64,000 nt of DNA, taken from assembly GCA_015075365.1 (NCBI GenBank), contig JABTUN010000001.1, positions 1,240,001-1,304,000 on the forward strand. The letters are read 5' to 3'. A model generated the notes under the pieces. It was not told the DNA's origin. It did no database searches and saw nothing but the letters and a program-made list of their open reading frames with translations. Positions 15,777-24,085 of this stretch are shown piece by piece; the stretch's first letter is position 1, and every line of letters starts with the position of its first letter. The stretch is from Verrucomicrobiaceae bacterium. Lineage in GTDB: Bacteria > Verrucomicrobiota > Verrucomicrobiia > Verrucomicrobiales > Verrucomicrobiaceae. The translations under genes and the position numbers were made by a program.

Positions 15777-18002
15777 TCACGGCTCCAGCGCGATCCAGTT
15801 GATGGTGAAGGGGCGCGGGGTGGCGTCGCTTTCGGAGATGATCTTGAGATCGCCGCCCTGGGAGTCGTAGCTGGCGATCACGGGTTCGCCGGTGGCGGTG
15901 ACGAGGAGGAAGGACTGGCTGCCGGAGGCACCATGGCTGTCGATCGTGGCGGGGCTGCCCCAGGCGATGCCGCTGGCGAGGGTGGCGCGCACATATTTGA
16001 GATCGGATCGTGTCTGGTCGTGATAGCTGATGGCGGCCAGGCCATCCACGACGGCCAATGAAGTGTGCAGGCCGACATTGCCGTCGCTGTCCACGGTGAC
16101 GGACGGTCCCCAGGCGGAGCCGGAGGCATCCAGGGCACGGATGAAGTTGAGGTTGCCGTTGGTCTGGTCGTGATAGCTGATGGCGGGGTTGCCGCTGACG
16201 ACGGCGAGCGAGTTGTAGCGCCCGACGGAGCCGGATGCATCGACGACGACGGGCGCGGCCCACGAGGTGCCGTTGGGATCGGTGGCACGGATGAACATGA
16301 GGTCGGCATTCATGGCGTGATGGTAGGCGATGGCGGGGTTGCCATTGACGATGGCCATGGATTTGTCACTGCCGCCGCCGGTGCTGGCGAGCGTGATGGC
16401 GCTGCCCCAGGCAGTGCCGCTGGCGTTGCTGGCGCGGACGAATTTCAGATAGCCACCGTCATGGTAGCAGATGGCGGGGCGGCCGTTCACGACGAGCAGC
16501 ACGAGGTCGCCGCCAGTGACGGTGGCGTAGTCGATGGTGACGGGCGGGTCTTCCCATTTTTCACCAAGGTTGTCGGTGGCACGGATGAAGCGCAGCACCT
16601 CGTCGCCGCCGTCGAGGCCGTAATAGGCGATACACGGCGCGCCATTCACATAGGCGAGCGAGTTGAAGCCGTGATCCTTCTCCGAGGCGGCCACGGTCAA
16701 AGGCTGGCTGCCGTTGATGAGGCGCACATACTTGATGCTGCTGCCGGTGCGGTCGAAAAAGCTGAACGCGGGCACGTCCTCGATGAGCGCGCCCGCCGGA
16801 TGCTCGCCCACGACGCCGGAGCTGTCCACGGAGCGCGCGGAGGCACCGATGTCCACGCGTCCGCTGAACGAGGTGGTGGATGACGATGTGACCCAAAGGT
16901 AGGAGGCAGGTGGAGCGCCCGCCGCGCCTCCGGGCGGTGTGCTGATGGAAAGCGTGACCACCGGCTGCGTGGCAAACGCCCCGTCGAAGGTGTGTGTGAA
17001 CTCCGCCACGCCGAACTCGTAGTCGAGCGTGGCACCGCTGATCGTGCCAGAGCCGGGCGGCTTTTGCAGATTCGCCGCGCTCACCGCGGCCGCGCCGAGC
17101 GCGGCGTTCGTGACGGCGCCATTGGCGATGTTGCCGGCTTGCACCGCGCCTGCCTGCAAGGCCGCAGCGCCAACTGATCCAGGAGCCATCGCACCGGCGG
17201 TCACCGCGCCGGCGGCGAGGTGCTCCGGCTTGATTTCACCATCCTGGATCGCGGCAGCGCCCACGGAGTTGTTGGCGAGCGCGCTGGCACCCACGGCACC
17301 ATTCGCGATATGGCCCGCCTCCACCGCATTTTGCTGCAATGCAGCCGCACCGACAGAGCCATTCGCAAGCGCGCTCGTGCCCACGGCCCCCGACGCGATA
17401 TGACCCGCCTCCACCGCATTTTGCTGCAATGCGGCGGCACCGACGGAACCATTCGCAAGCGCGCCCGCTCCCACAGCCCCTGGCGCGATGTTGCCCGCCT
17501 GCACGGCATTGGTGGCCAGCGCGCCTGAGCCGACAGCACCAGGGGCCAACATCGAGGAAGTGATCGCTCCATCCATGACACCGGCGGCCATGATGGCGTA
17601 GCCGACGGCGGCGATGCGCTGGTCCGGCGTGAGCATTTCGAAGCCGTTCACGCCGTCGCTGAACCATGTCCGAAGCCGCACATCCGCGTGATTGAAGGCG
17701 CTGTTGGGCAGCACGGTCATGTTCGGCAGCGTCGCATTGCCCAGCAGCACGGTGAAAAGGCCCTTGTTCACCACCAGCGGCACGGCGGCGGCGGGCTCAC
17801 CGCCTGCGGTGCTGGTGCCGTCGTTGCTCCAAAAGGTGGTGGCGCCTGCGCCGTCCACGAGCGCGAACTTGAACAGGCCCGTACCGTCAAAGTTTGCCGC
17901 TCCGGACACGACGCGGCCTTGATAATTGACGAGTTGCGGCACCTGCGCGCGCAGCGTGGAGACGAGAGCGGTCAGCGCGAGGATGAGCAGGAAAAGTTTC
18001 AT
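15777..18002 (-). CDS. Large secreted protein with decapeptide repeats, lectin-like and propeller-like domains
   Basis: A 741-aa exported protein (signal peptide to about residue 19). Residues 20-140 are the carrier domain also found in the proteins ending at 1309 and starting at 24018 (NYQGRVVSG, then NFDGTGLFKFAL, then LTPDQRIAAVGYA). Residues 141-313 are about 17 decapeptides in perfect register (for example HIASGAVGTS-ALANGSVGAA-ALQQNAVEAG). Residues about 325-395 (EFTHTFDGAFATQPVVTLSI ... SSSTTSFSGRV) resemble an H-type lectin domain. The remaining half is a series of NPAISYHDQTNGNL-type repeats, probably a BNR/sialidase-like propeller. A surface or fibre-like binding role is inferred. 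Its ATG overlaps the stop of the upstream gene (ATGA), which implies translational coupling. Confidence 0.82.
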   Translation of the reverse strand: MKLFLLILALTALVSTLRAQVPQLVNYQGRVVSGAANFDGTGLFKFALVDGAGATTFWSNDGTSTAGGEPAAAVPLVVNKGLFTVLLGNATLPNMTVLPNSAFNHADVRLRTWFSDGVNGFEMLTPDQRIAAVGYAIMAAGVMDGAITSSMLAPGAVGSGALATNAVQAGNIAPGAVGAGALANGSVGAAALQQNAVEAGHIASGAVGTSALANGSVGAAALQQNAVEAGHIANGAVGASALANNSVGAAAIQDGEIKPEHLAAGAVTAGAMAPGSVGAAALQAGAVQAGNIANGAVTNAALGAAAVSAANLQKPPGSGTISGATLDYEFGVAEFTHTFDGAFATQPVVTLSISTPPGGAAGAPPASYLWVTSSSTTSFSGRVDIGASARSVDSSGVVGEHPAGALIEDVPAFSFFDRTGSSIKYVRLINGSQPLTVAASEKDHGFNSLAYVNGAPCIAYYGLDGGDEVLRFIRATDNLGEKWEDPPVTIDYATVTGGDLVLLVVNGRPAICYHDGGYLKFVRASNASGTAWGSAITLASTGGGSDKSMAIVNGNPAIAYHHAMNADLMFIRATDPNGTSWAAPVVVDASGSVGRYNSLAVVSGNPAISYHDQTNGNLNFIRALDASGSAWGPSVTVDSDGNVGLHTSLAVVDGLAAISYHDQTRSDLKYVRATLASGIAWGSPATIDSHGASGSQSFLLVTATGEPVIASYDSQGGDLKIISESDATPRPFTINWIALEP
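17090..17580 (-). repeat. In-gene tandem repeat, 30-bp units with a 90-bp superrepeat
   Basis: This is the DNA encoding the decapeptide array of the 741-aa secreted protein. Each 30-bp unit codes ten residues. Two near-identical 90-bp copies are aligned exactly 90 bp apart (from about 17305 and about 17395), differing at only a few bases, which shows recent duplication. Such arrays can expand or contract by replication slippage, in frame. Confidence 0.85.
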
Positions 18003-20386
18003 TCTTTTTCGAGGGTGACTTTGTAGAATCCCTTGCCGGGTGGCGGGCCGGGGTCCTGCACGAGGACGTTGATCTGCGGGGTGACGACGGTGAAGCTGGT
18101 CACCTCCGTCCAGGTGGCGGACGCGCCGAGGTCGGGGCTCTTCAACACGGTGTAGATGGTGCCGGGCACCGCCTGGTTGATGGTGACGCCGAAGGTGCCG
18201 GGCGTGACGAACGCGGGCAGCGTGGCGAAGTAACTGGCCGCGCTGAGCGGATGCGTGCCTGCGAGGTATTCCAGGAGATTATCCTGCCCGTCGGAGTCCG
18301 GATTCGCACCGGCGGCGGCGTTGAGATTCGGCGGCAGGCCGAAGTATTGCACCTGCCAGTCGTCCGCGATGCCATCGCCGCTGTACTGCGCGAGGTCATC
18401 GGTGTTCGTGTTGAGCACAGGGATCACCAGCGTGCTGGAGAGGCCCGCAAAGCGCGCGCGGGCCGTGGCGTTCGTGTTTTGATACACCGTGCCCGCCTGC
18501 GCCTGATGCGTGCCCGCGTGAATCGAAACCAGCGGCCCGGTGACGACATTCCACTGCGACACACCGGCCGCGAGAGGCAAAATCGTTTCATCATCCATCG
18601 TGACGGTGGTCGCGAGCTGCGTGGCCGCGTTTTCCGCCACGCTGGCGGGCATGGCGGCCAGCGTGAGTGATGCAGGATCGTAGAGCTGGCCGGTGAAGCC
18701 CGGTTTCATCACGTTTGCCGCGCTGCTTCCCCTCGCGCCGCTGGCATTTACCTCCGTGTCCGCTGTGTATTGCGCGGAGGAAAGCGAACCTCCTGCGGAA
18801 GCGTGCAGATTCGCCGTTTGCAGTGTGTAACTGGCCGGTGTGACCAGCGTGGCGCGCACGATGGCCGGGCCTCCATCCAGCGCCGCCGTGAAGGTGAGCT
18901 GGCCGCGCGAGTTGAAATTGCGCGGGCTGCCGGAGTCGTCGCCATGCGTGCCGTTGAGGACGATGTCGGTGATGATTTGAAACACACCGGGCGCGGTTTC
19001 GACGCTGCCGCCCTCGCGCGCAACCAGCATCAGCCCGTCCGTCGACGTCCAGAAGTAGAGCGCGGCGTCGTTTGCATTCGTCACGCCCGTGCCGGTGAGA
19101 TCGGCCAGGATGGCGAGCTGGCCGCTGCTGTTGATGGCGAAGCGCCAGCCCTGCGCGGCGGCGATCTCATTGAAGACCACGCCCGCGGGCAGTCCTGGCG
19201 CCTGCGCGCCCTCGCGCGCCACGAGATGCGCCGCCTCCGCAATGTGCGCGTAGAGCGCGGTGTCCGTGCCGGTGGTCACCGCGCCCGCCAGCGTGCTGAT
19301 GAAGGTGGAATCACCATTTCCCGCCAGGGCGAGGTGATCGAGAAAGGGCGTGAGGCTCGTCGCCAGCAGCAGCGTGACACCCGGCAGCCCCGGCGCGGCG
19401 TCTCCACGACGCGCGATCATGCGCAGCGCACCGGGCGGCCCTTTCCAGATCGAGACGTGATTGCCCGTGGTGAGCGTGCCGCTCACCCCGGTGCCTCTGA
19501 GCGCGGAGAAGAACAGAACCTCCCCAAAGTCATTGATCCGCGCCGGCCAGCCGCTGCCCATCCCGCCAAAGGTGGCATCCGGCGGCAGTCCGAAGGCCGT
19601 CGCCGCATCACCGCCGCGCACCGCGAAACTGAAACCACCCGCGCCGCCGACGAGCACGCCGGTGTCATTCACATTTGTCACCACGCTCGCACCGCTCAGC
19701 GTGGTGCAGAGCGCGGTCTGGCCCGCCGCGCTGGCCGTGGCCTCCTGGAAGATCGTGTTCGTGGTGGGAAAAAACAGCCCCGCCTGTCCTGGGATGCTGC
19801 CGCTCTCCCGCGCGATCATCTGCGGAGCGCCCGCCACGCCACCCCACAGCGCCATGTTGTCCGCCGCCGTCGTGCTGCCGTCCATGCGCGTGAGGAACTG
19901 AAACACGCCCGTCGTGCCAAAGAATGGCCGCGTGACATTGCCGAAGTTCATGAAAAACGTCGCGCCCGCGATGCCCGGCACCGTCTCGCCATGCTTCGCG
20001 ACCTTGCCGATCACGCCATCCACCTCCGTGTACATGCCCGTGCCGCTCTCGCTGGCGAGGAAGGCCACGTCACCTGAGTCATTGATGACCGGCACGACGA
20101 GCGCCGATCCGGAGACGCTGCCGAAGGCACCGCCCTCAGGAGCACTTGTGCCCTCGCGCGCCACCAGGCGCATGAATCCCGGAAATCCACTCCAAAGCGC
20201 CTGACCATGCGTGGTCACATTACCCGCCACCACCAGCTCACCGCGCTCATTTTGCGAAACGAGGCGCAGATTCGTCACCGTGAGGCCCGCGACGTTTTCT
20301 CCGTTCGTGATAAGGCGCTGCACCTTCACCGTCGCGGCCTGCGTGAGGCCGAGAGTGGCCCAGAGGATGAAAAGGAGATGTTTCAT
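17999..20386 (-). CDS. Secreted tandem-repeat protein (NxxGxxxF type)
   Basis: A 795-aa exported protein (signal peptide MKHLLFILWATLGLTQAATV). The first 550 residues contain repeats of about 60-70 residues in which a polar turn such as INDSGDVAFLA, VNDTGVLVGG, INDFGEVLFFSAL, INSSGQLAILADL or FNSRGQLTFTAAL is followed by a MLVAREG or MIARRGD segment. This matches the tandem NxxGxxxF repeat proteins of Planctomycetes and Verrucomicrobia, whose function is unknown. The C-terminus carries GDGIADDWQVQYFG ... NPDSDGQDNLLEYLAGTHPL, the calcium-loop-like terminal region typical of Verrucomicrobia exported proteins. Its start overlaps the stop of the 1211-aa gene, and its stop overlaps the start of the 741-aa gene, so it is the middle gene of a translationally coupled three-gene operon. 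Confidence 0.85.
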   Translation of the reverse strand: MKHLLFILWATLGLTQAATVKVQRLITNGENVAGLTVTNLRLVSQNERGELVVAGNVTTHGQALWSGFPGFMRLVAREGTSAPEGGAFGSVSGSALVVPVINDSGDVAFLASESGTGMYTEVDGVIGKVAKHGETVPGIAGATFFMNFGNVTRPFFGTTGVFQFLTRMDGSTTAADNMALWGGVAGAPQMIARESGSIPGQAGLFFPTTNTIFQEATASAAGQTALCTTLSGASVVTNVNDTGVLVGGAGGFSFAVRGGDAATAFGLPPDATFGGMGSGWPARINDFGEVLFFSALRGTGVSGTLTTGNHVSIWKGPPGALRMIARRGDAAPGLPGVTLLLATSLTPFLDHLALAGNGDSTFISTLAGAVTTGTDTALYAHIAEAAHLVAREGAQAPGLPAGVVFNEIAAAQGWRFAINSSGQLAILADLTGTGVTNANDAALYFWTSTDGLMLVAREGGSVETAPGVFQIITDIVLNGTHGDDSGSPRNFNSRGQLTFTAALDGGPAIVRATLVTPASYTLQTANLHASAGGSLSSAQYTADTEVNASGARGSSAANVMKPGFTGQLYDPASLTLAAMPASVAENAATQLATTVTMDDETILPLAAGVSQWNVVTGPLVSIHAGTHQAQAGTVYQNTNATARARFAGLSSTLVIPVLNTNTDDLAQYSGDGIADDWQVQYFGLPPNLNAAAGANPDSDGQDNLLEYLAGTHPLSAASYFATLPAFVTPGTFGVTINQAVPGTIYTVLKSPDLGASATWTEVTSFTVVTPQINVLVQDPGPPPGKGFYKVTLEKE

Positions 20387-23300
20387 GGCTGCACGGTGGT
20401 GGTTTGGTATTCGATGGTGGCACCGTAGAAGCGCAGGTCATTGCCGGCGCAGTTCGTCATGCGGAACTGGAGTCCGTAGGCGCGGTTGGCGCTCACCGTG
20501 TGGCTGAGCGTGACCTCCTCGGTCTTGATGTCGCCATCAATGCCCGTGGTGATCAGCGGGATGCCGGCGACGCCGCCCTCGTTTCCGGTCACCTGATCGA
20601 AATACCGCAGCGACAGGTGGGCATCGAAATTGTCATCGCCATTGGTGCCCTGCCCCTGAGCGTCCATGTAATGCAGCCCCACCTTCGTGATCACCGCGCC
20701 CGCTGGGAGGTCCACGCCGGCATTGAAGCGTGCGGTGCCGTTCGGATTGTCTTCGAGATAGAGGAAGGCGTTGTCGAAGGCGTAGTCCACATTGCGCGAG
20801 GTGAACCAGCTCGCCGGTGCGAAGGCGCGCGCATGAACGCGCACCTTGCCCGTCTTGGGCGCGGCATACTTGAAGTCAGCCTGCGTGGTCACGTCCTGAG
20901 TGAAAACGTTTGCGGCACCCAGCAGGGCCAGGCCGCCTCCAGTGACCGCGCCGGTGAGGTTGAGGTTTCCATTGATCGTGGTGCTGCCGTTGATCGTGGT
21001 GCTGCCGTTTTTCAGGATCACCAGCGCGTCGGAGTGGTTGAGGAAGTCGCTGCCGTTGCCGATGACAAAGAGACGGTCGAGCGGATTCCAGTCCGTGGTG
21101 CTCAGCGGTGTCTGCGCGGTGTTGTGGGAGCCCAGGACGGTCTCGCGGAAAGAACGCGCGTTGACATTGCTGCCGATGGCAATGGAGCCTGTGCCCTCCG
21201 CTGTTGCACCGCTACCCAGCGCCAGCGAAACAACGCCCAGGGCGTTCGCGCCGCCGATGGCGACCGAATTGACGCCCGTCGCCTCGGCACCCGAGCCGAA
21301 CGCCGCGCCGCCATTCGAAGCCTGGGCACCCGGGCCCATCGCCACGCCGTGGTTGGTCACGCTCGCGCCGTTTCCGAGCGCGATGCTCCCCGCCGTGGCT
21401 TGCAGAAGCTGCGAGTCGAGGTGGATGTGCTCCGCGCCGTCCACCAGCACATTGCCCTGCACATGCAGCGGCGCGTAGGCGCGCTCCACGCCGCCGAGCG
21501 CCAGCCAGCCGCTGACGGCGAGCGATTGCGTTGCGGCAGGCGCGTCGAGCTGGTAAAAGCTGACTTCATCCACCCTGCCAAGGGCCAGATCGCCAGCCTG
21601 CGCCATGCCCATGCCGGAACTGTTGCCCGTGGCAAGTCCGGGCGTGTTTTGTGGCGTGAGCCGCATTTTTTCCACGGGGTTGCCGGGCGCCGAAACATCC
21701 AGCACCGAGATGTGCCCGGAGCGGAGCACCACGAGCGTTGTGGCGTTTTGAAAAATCATGCGCGTGGCAGCGCCCTCGATCACCGCCGTCAGTTGCGGCG
21801 ATCCGGCATCGCTCACATCAGCCAGGGTGATGGCGTTTTCCGTCGTCGAGGAGATGGCCAGCAGGCTGTGGTTGTTGAAGGCGAGCAGGTTGGGATTCTG
21901 GATGCGGGTGAAGCCGTTTTCGCCGTCCGTGATCTTTCCCTTCACGGAGATGTCGATGGTGGCACCGCGATCAATCCCAAACAACTGCACCGTCTCCGTG
22001 CCAAGGGCGGCGACGGCTGCCAGCTCTTCGCCGACCACCACATCCGCAGGGTTGTTGATGGGCATCGTGGGTGAGGCCACATGCACGGAGAGGCGTGAGC
22101 TGGATTCGTGCGGGTATTCATCCGTGTTGATGAAAGTCACGGCCTGTTCCGAGCTGATCACGGCCAGCACACGGTCGTGCATCGCGGCGCGGATGGGCCC
22201 CTGGAGGTGTGAGAAAGGCGACGACGGATTGACCGAGTCATCCTCATAGTCCCCGCCCGGACCGCCGGGCAGAAAGCCAAAGCCAGGCAAGAATCTGAAA
22301 TGCGCGGCCCTCACTGTGTGCGCCGAGCTCAACACGAAGGCCATGTTCGCGGCGTTGGTGGAGTTATCGAAACTACCCGAAGGATCCATGACGATCTGCG
22401 CGAGGCCGTCCGAGTTTTGCACCGTGTAGTACTCGTAGAATTGCGAGGGACTCGAAAGACGCAGAACTTGCTGATAGGCGCCGCCCGCCAGACGGCTCAA
22501 AAAAACCAGTTCCTGCGTGGTGGGCAGATACGTCGCCACGATGCCCGCTGGATGGGCCGCCAGGTGAGAAATGCCCTCCAGCATGATCCCATCGTGATTT
22601 TCGCCAGACACATGCGCTATTGATCCCGCGTGAACCTGCGACTCCGGCACCTCCACCGTGCCGTCCGGCGAGGCGATGAAACCGGCGTCATTGTTCAGCA
22701 AGCCGAGTGATTCGCCCTCCAGCATCACATGGGGCGGCAGCGTGAGCGATCCGTAGTTCACCGCACCCGTCACGTTCAGATTGCCCGCCACGTTCACGGC
22801 CCCGCCAAAGCTCGTCGTGCCATTCTTGAGGATCACCAGCGCGTCGGAGCGGTTCGCGTCGCTCGTGCCGTTGCCGATGACGAACAGCCGGTCCGCCGCA
22901 TCCCATGCCACGGCGGAGTTGTGCGCGTATTCCGTGTTGAACTGCCCCAGCGCGGTTTCCAAATACGACGACGCGATGGTCTCGCGGCCCCAGGCCGTCG
23001 AGCCGATGCCGGCTGCGAGCGTGAGCCGTCCCCAAGCCGTGGATTCCTCACCCCCGGCCTTCGCTTCATTGCCCCACGCGCTCGAAAGATCGCCGCTGGC
23101 AAGCGTGGTCGCGCCCCAAGCCGTCGCGCCGATGCCCGCGGCGTTTGTCGCATCGCCCCACATCAACCGGCCGCCGACACGCGTATCGCGGCTGATGGTC
23201 AGCAGATCGGTGGCGGGATTGAAGGACAGCGTGGCCAGATCGCCCGTGTCACCGATGCCAAGCCCCATGGGACCGAGCAGCAACTGCCGCCAGCGACGCG

Positions 23301-24018
23301 CGGGGATGCCCAGATCGAACGCATTGTCCACATGCGGGGACAGATTCGAGTTCACCGAGCCCACCACGAGTTCGTTTTCGATCTCCACATTGCCGAGGAA
23401 GCGGCTTTCACCCATGCCTTCGATTTCTAAATCGCCTGAGACGTTCAGACGACCGGGCGTGGCTGGAGAAGCCGTCACCGTGACAGGCTGCCCCGGCTGC
23501 CCGATGAGCACCGTCTGCGCCGTCACGCTCGAGGTGCCGAGGTTCAAATTTCCCGAAAAGCCCGCCGCCGTCTCCGCATGGCGCGCAAAAGGCACCGCCG
23601 CCAGCTCCTGGTCCGGCGTGAGTTGCTGGAGGCCGTTCACACCGTTGTCGAACCAGATGCGGAGATACAACCGGCGGCCCGCTGGCGGTTCCAGCGTGGC
23701 GGGCAGCGCGGCCTGGCCCGTATCGCCCAGATTCAGCGCATAGAGACCCTTGGCCACGAGCAGGGGCACAGCAGCGGCAGGCTCGGTCACGGTCGCGGGA
23801 GCAGCGTCATCGTTTTTCCACACGGCAGTCTCGTTGCCGTTGGCGTGGTTCGCGTCGGCATCGGTGAAGAGCAGGAACTTGAAACTGCCGGTGCCGTCGA
23901 AGTTCACGCCGTTCACCGCCACGCGCCCCTGGTGGTGCAGGCGGTTCGGAATTTCGGCGGACAGAAAACCGCCCGCCAGGAGCAGAACGGCGGCAGGGGG
24001 CAAAATGAAGCGGTTCAT
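20383..24018 (-). CDS. Giant secreted adhesin-like protein with two YadA-head-type regions and an LVIVD-like centre
   Basis: A 1211-aa exported protein; ATG 24018 is chosen because it starts the signal peptide (MNRFILPPAAVLLLAGGFLS). The first 130 residues are the shared carrier domain (NRLHHQGRVAV, NFDGTGSFKFLL, QLTPDQELAAVPFA). Two regions carry YadA-head-like repeats: GATAWGATTLASG ... STAWGRETIAS, and later GVAMGPGAQAS, GSIAIGSNVNA. Each ends in the same element, DRLFVIGNG followed by SDALVILKNG and TTINGNLNLTG-like units. Between them is a propeller-like segment with LVIVD-type repeats (NALTLADVSD-like, ISVLDVSAPGNPVEKMRL). The C-terminal 200 residues are unassigned. It is first in the three-gene operon, and a perfect hairpin abuts its start codon. 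A surface adhesin or matrix role is inferred. Confidence 0.85.
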   Translation of the reverse strand: MNRFILPPAAVLLLAGGFLSAEIPNRLHHQGRVAVNGVNFDGTGSFKFLLFTDADANHANGNETAVWKNDDAAPATVTEPAAAVPLLVAKGLYALNLGDTGQAALPATLEPPAGRRLYLRIWFDNGVNGLQQLTPDQELAAVPFARHAETAAGFSGNLNLGTSSVTAQTVLIGQPGQPVTVTASPATPGRLNVSGDLEIEGMGESRFLGNVEIENELVVGSVNSNLSPHVDNAFDLGIPARRWRQLLLGPMGLGIGDTGDLATLSFNPATDLLTISRDTRVGGRLMWGDATNAAGIGATAWGATTLASGDLSSAWGNEAKAGGEESTAWGRLTLAAGIGSTAWGRETIASSYLETALGQFNTEYAHNSAVAWDAADRLFVIGNGTSDANRSDALVILKNGTTSFGGAVNVAGNLNVTGAVNYGSLTLPPHVMLEGESLGLLNNDAGFIASPDGTVEVPESQVHAGSIAHVSGENHDGIMLEGISHLAAHPAGIVATYLPTTQELVFLSRLAGGAYQQVLRLSSPSQFYEYYTVQNSDGLAQIVMDPSGSFDNSTNAANMAFVLSSAHTVRAAHFRFLPGFGFLPGGPGGDYEDDSVNPSSPFSHLQGPIRAAMHDRVLAVISSEQAVTFINTDEYPHESSSRLSVHVASPTMPINNPADVVVGEELAAVAALGTETVQLFGIDRGATIDISVKGKITDGENGFTRIQNPNLLAFNNHSLLAISSTTENAITLADVSDAGSPQLTAVIEGAATRMIFQNATTLVVLRSGHISVLDVSAPGNPVEKMRLTPQNTPGLATGNSSGMGMAQAGDLALGRVDEVSFYQLDAPAATQSLAVSGWLALGGVERAYAPLHVQGNVLVDGAEHIHLDSQLLQATAGSIALGNGASVTNHGVAMGPGAQASNGGAAFGSGAEATGVNSVAIGGANALGVVSLALGSGATAEGTGSIAIGSNVNARSFRETVLGSHNTAQTPLSTTDWNPLDRLFVIGNGSDFLNHSDALVILKNGSTTINGSTTINGNLNLTGAVTGGGLALLGAANVFTQDVTTQADFKYAAPKTGKVRVHARAFAPASWFTSRNVDYAFDNAFLYLEDNPNGTARFNAGVDLPAGAVITKVGLHYMDAQGQGTNGDDNFDAHLSLRYFDQVTGNEGGVAGIPLITTGIDGDIKTEEVTLSHTVSANRAYGLQFRMTNCAGNDLRFYGATIEYQTTTVQP

Positions 24019-24041
24019 AGCCAGGTTGAATAGACCTGGCT
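24019..24041 (-). promoter_or_regulatory. Hairpin directly abutting the start codon of the 1211-aa gene
   Basis: AGCCAGGT (24019-24026) and ACCTGGCT (24034-24041) form a perfect 8-bp stem with a 7-nt loop. On the transcript its 3' arm touches the ATG at 24018 and occupies the place of a Shine-Dalgarno sequence, so it could limit ribosome access. It sits inside the 67-bp gap after the kinase stop and could alternatively be a weak attenuator. Confidence 0.55.
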
Positions 24042-24085
24042 GGCAGCAACCCTTACACCTCACACGGCGCTTTTTCCCTTCCAAA

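Noticed and set aside
17090..17580. Regular 30-bp and 90-bp repeats considered as a CRISPR-like array
   Set aside because: The repeats are contiguous without unique spacers and code in-frame decapeptides.
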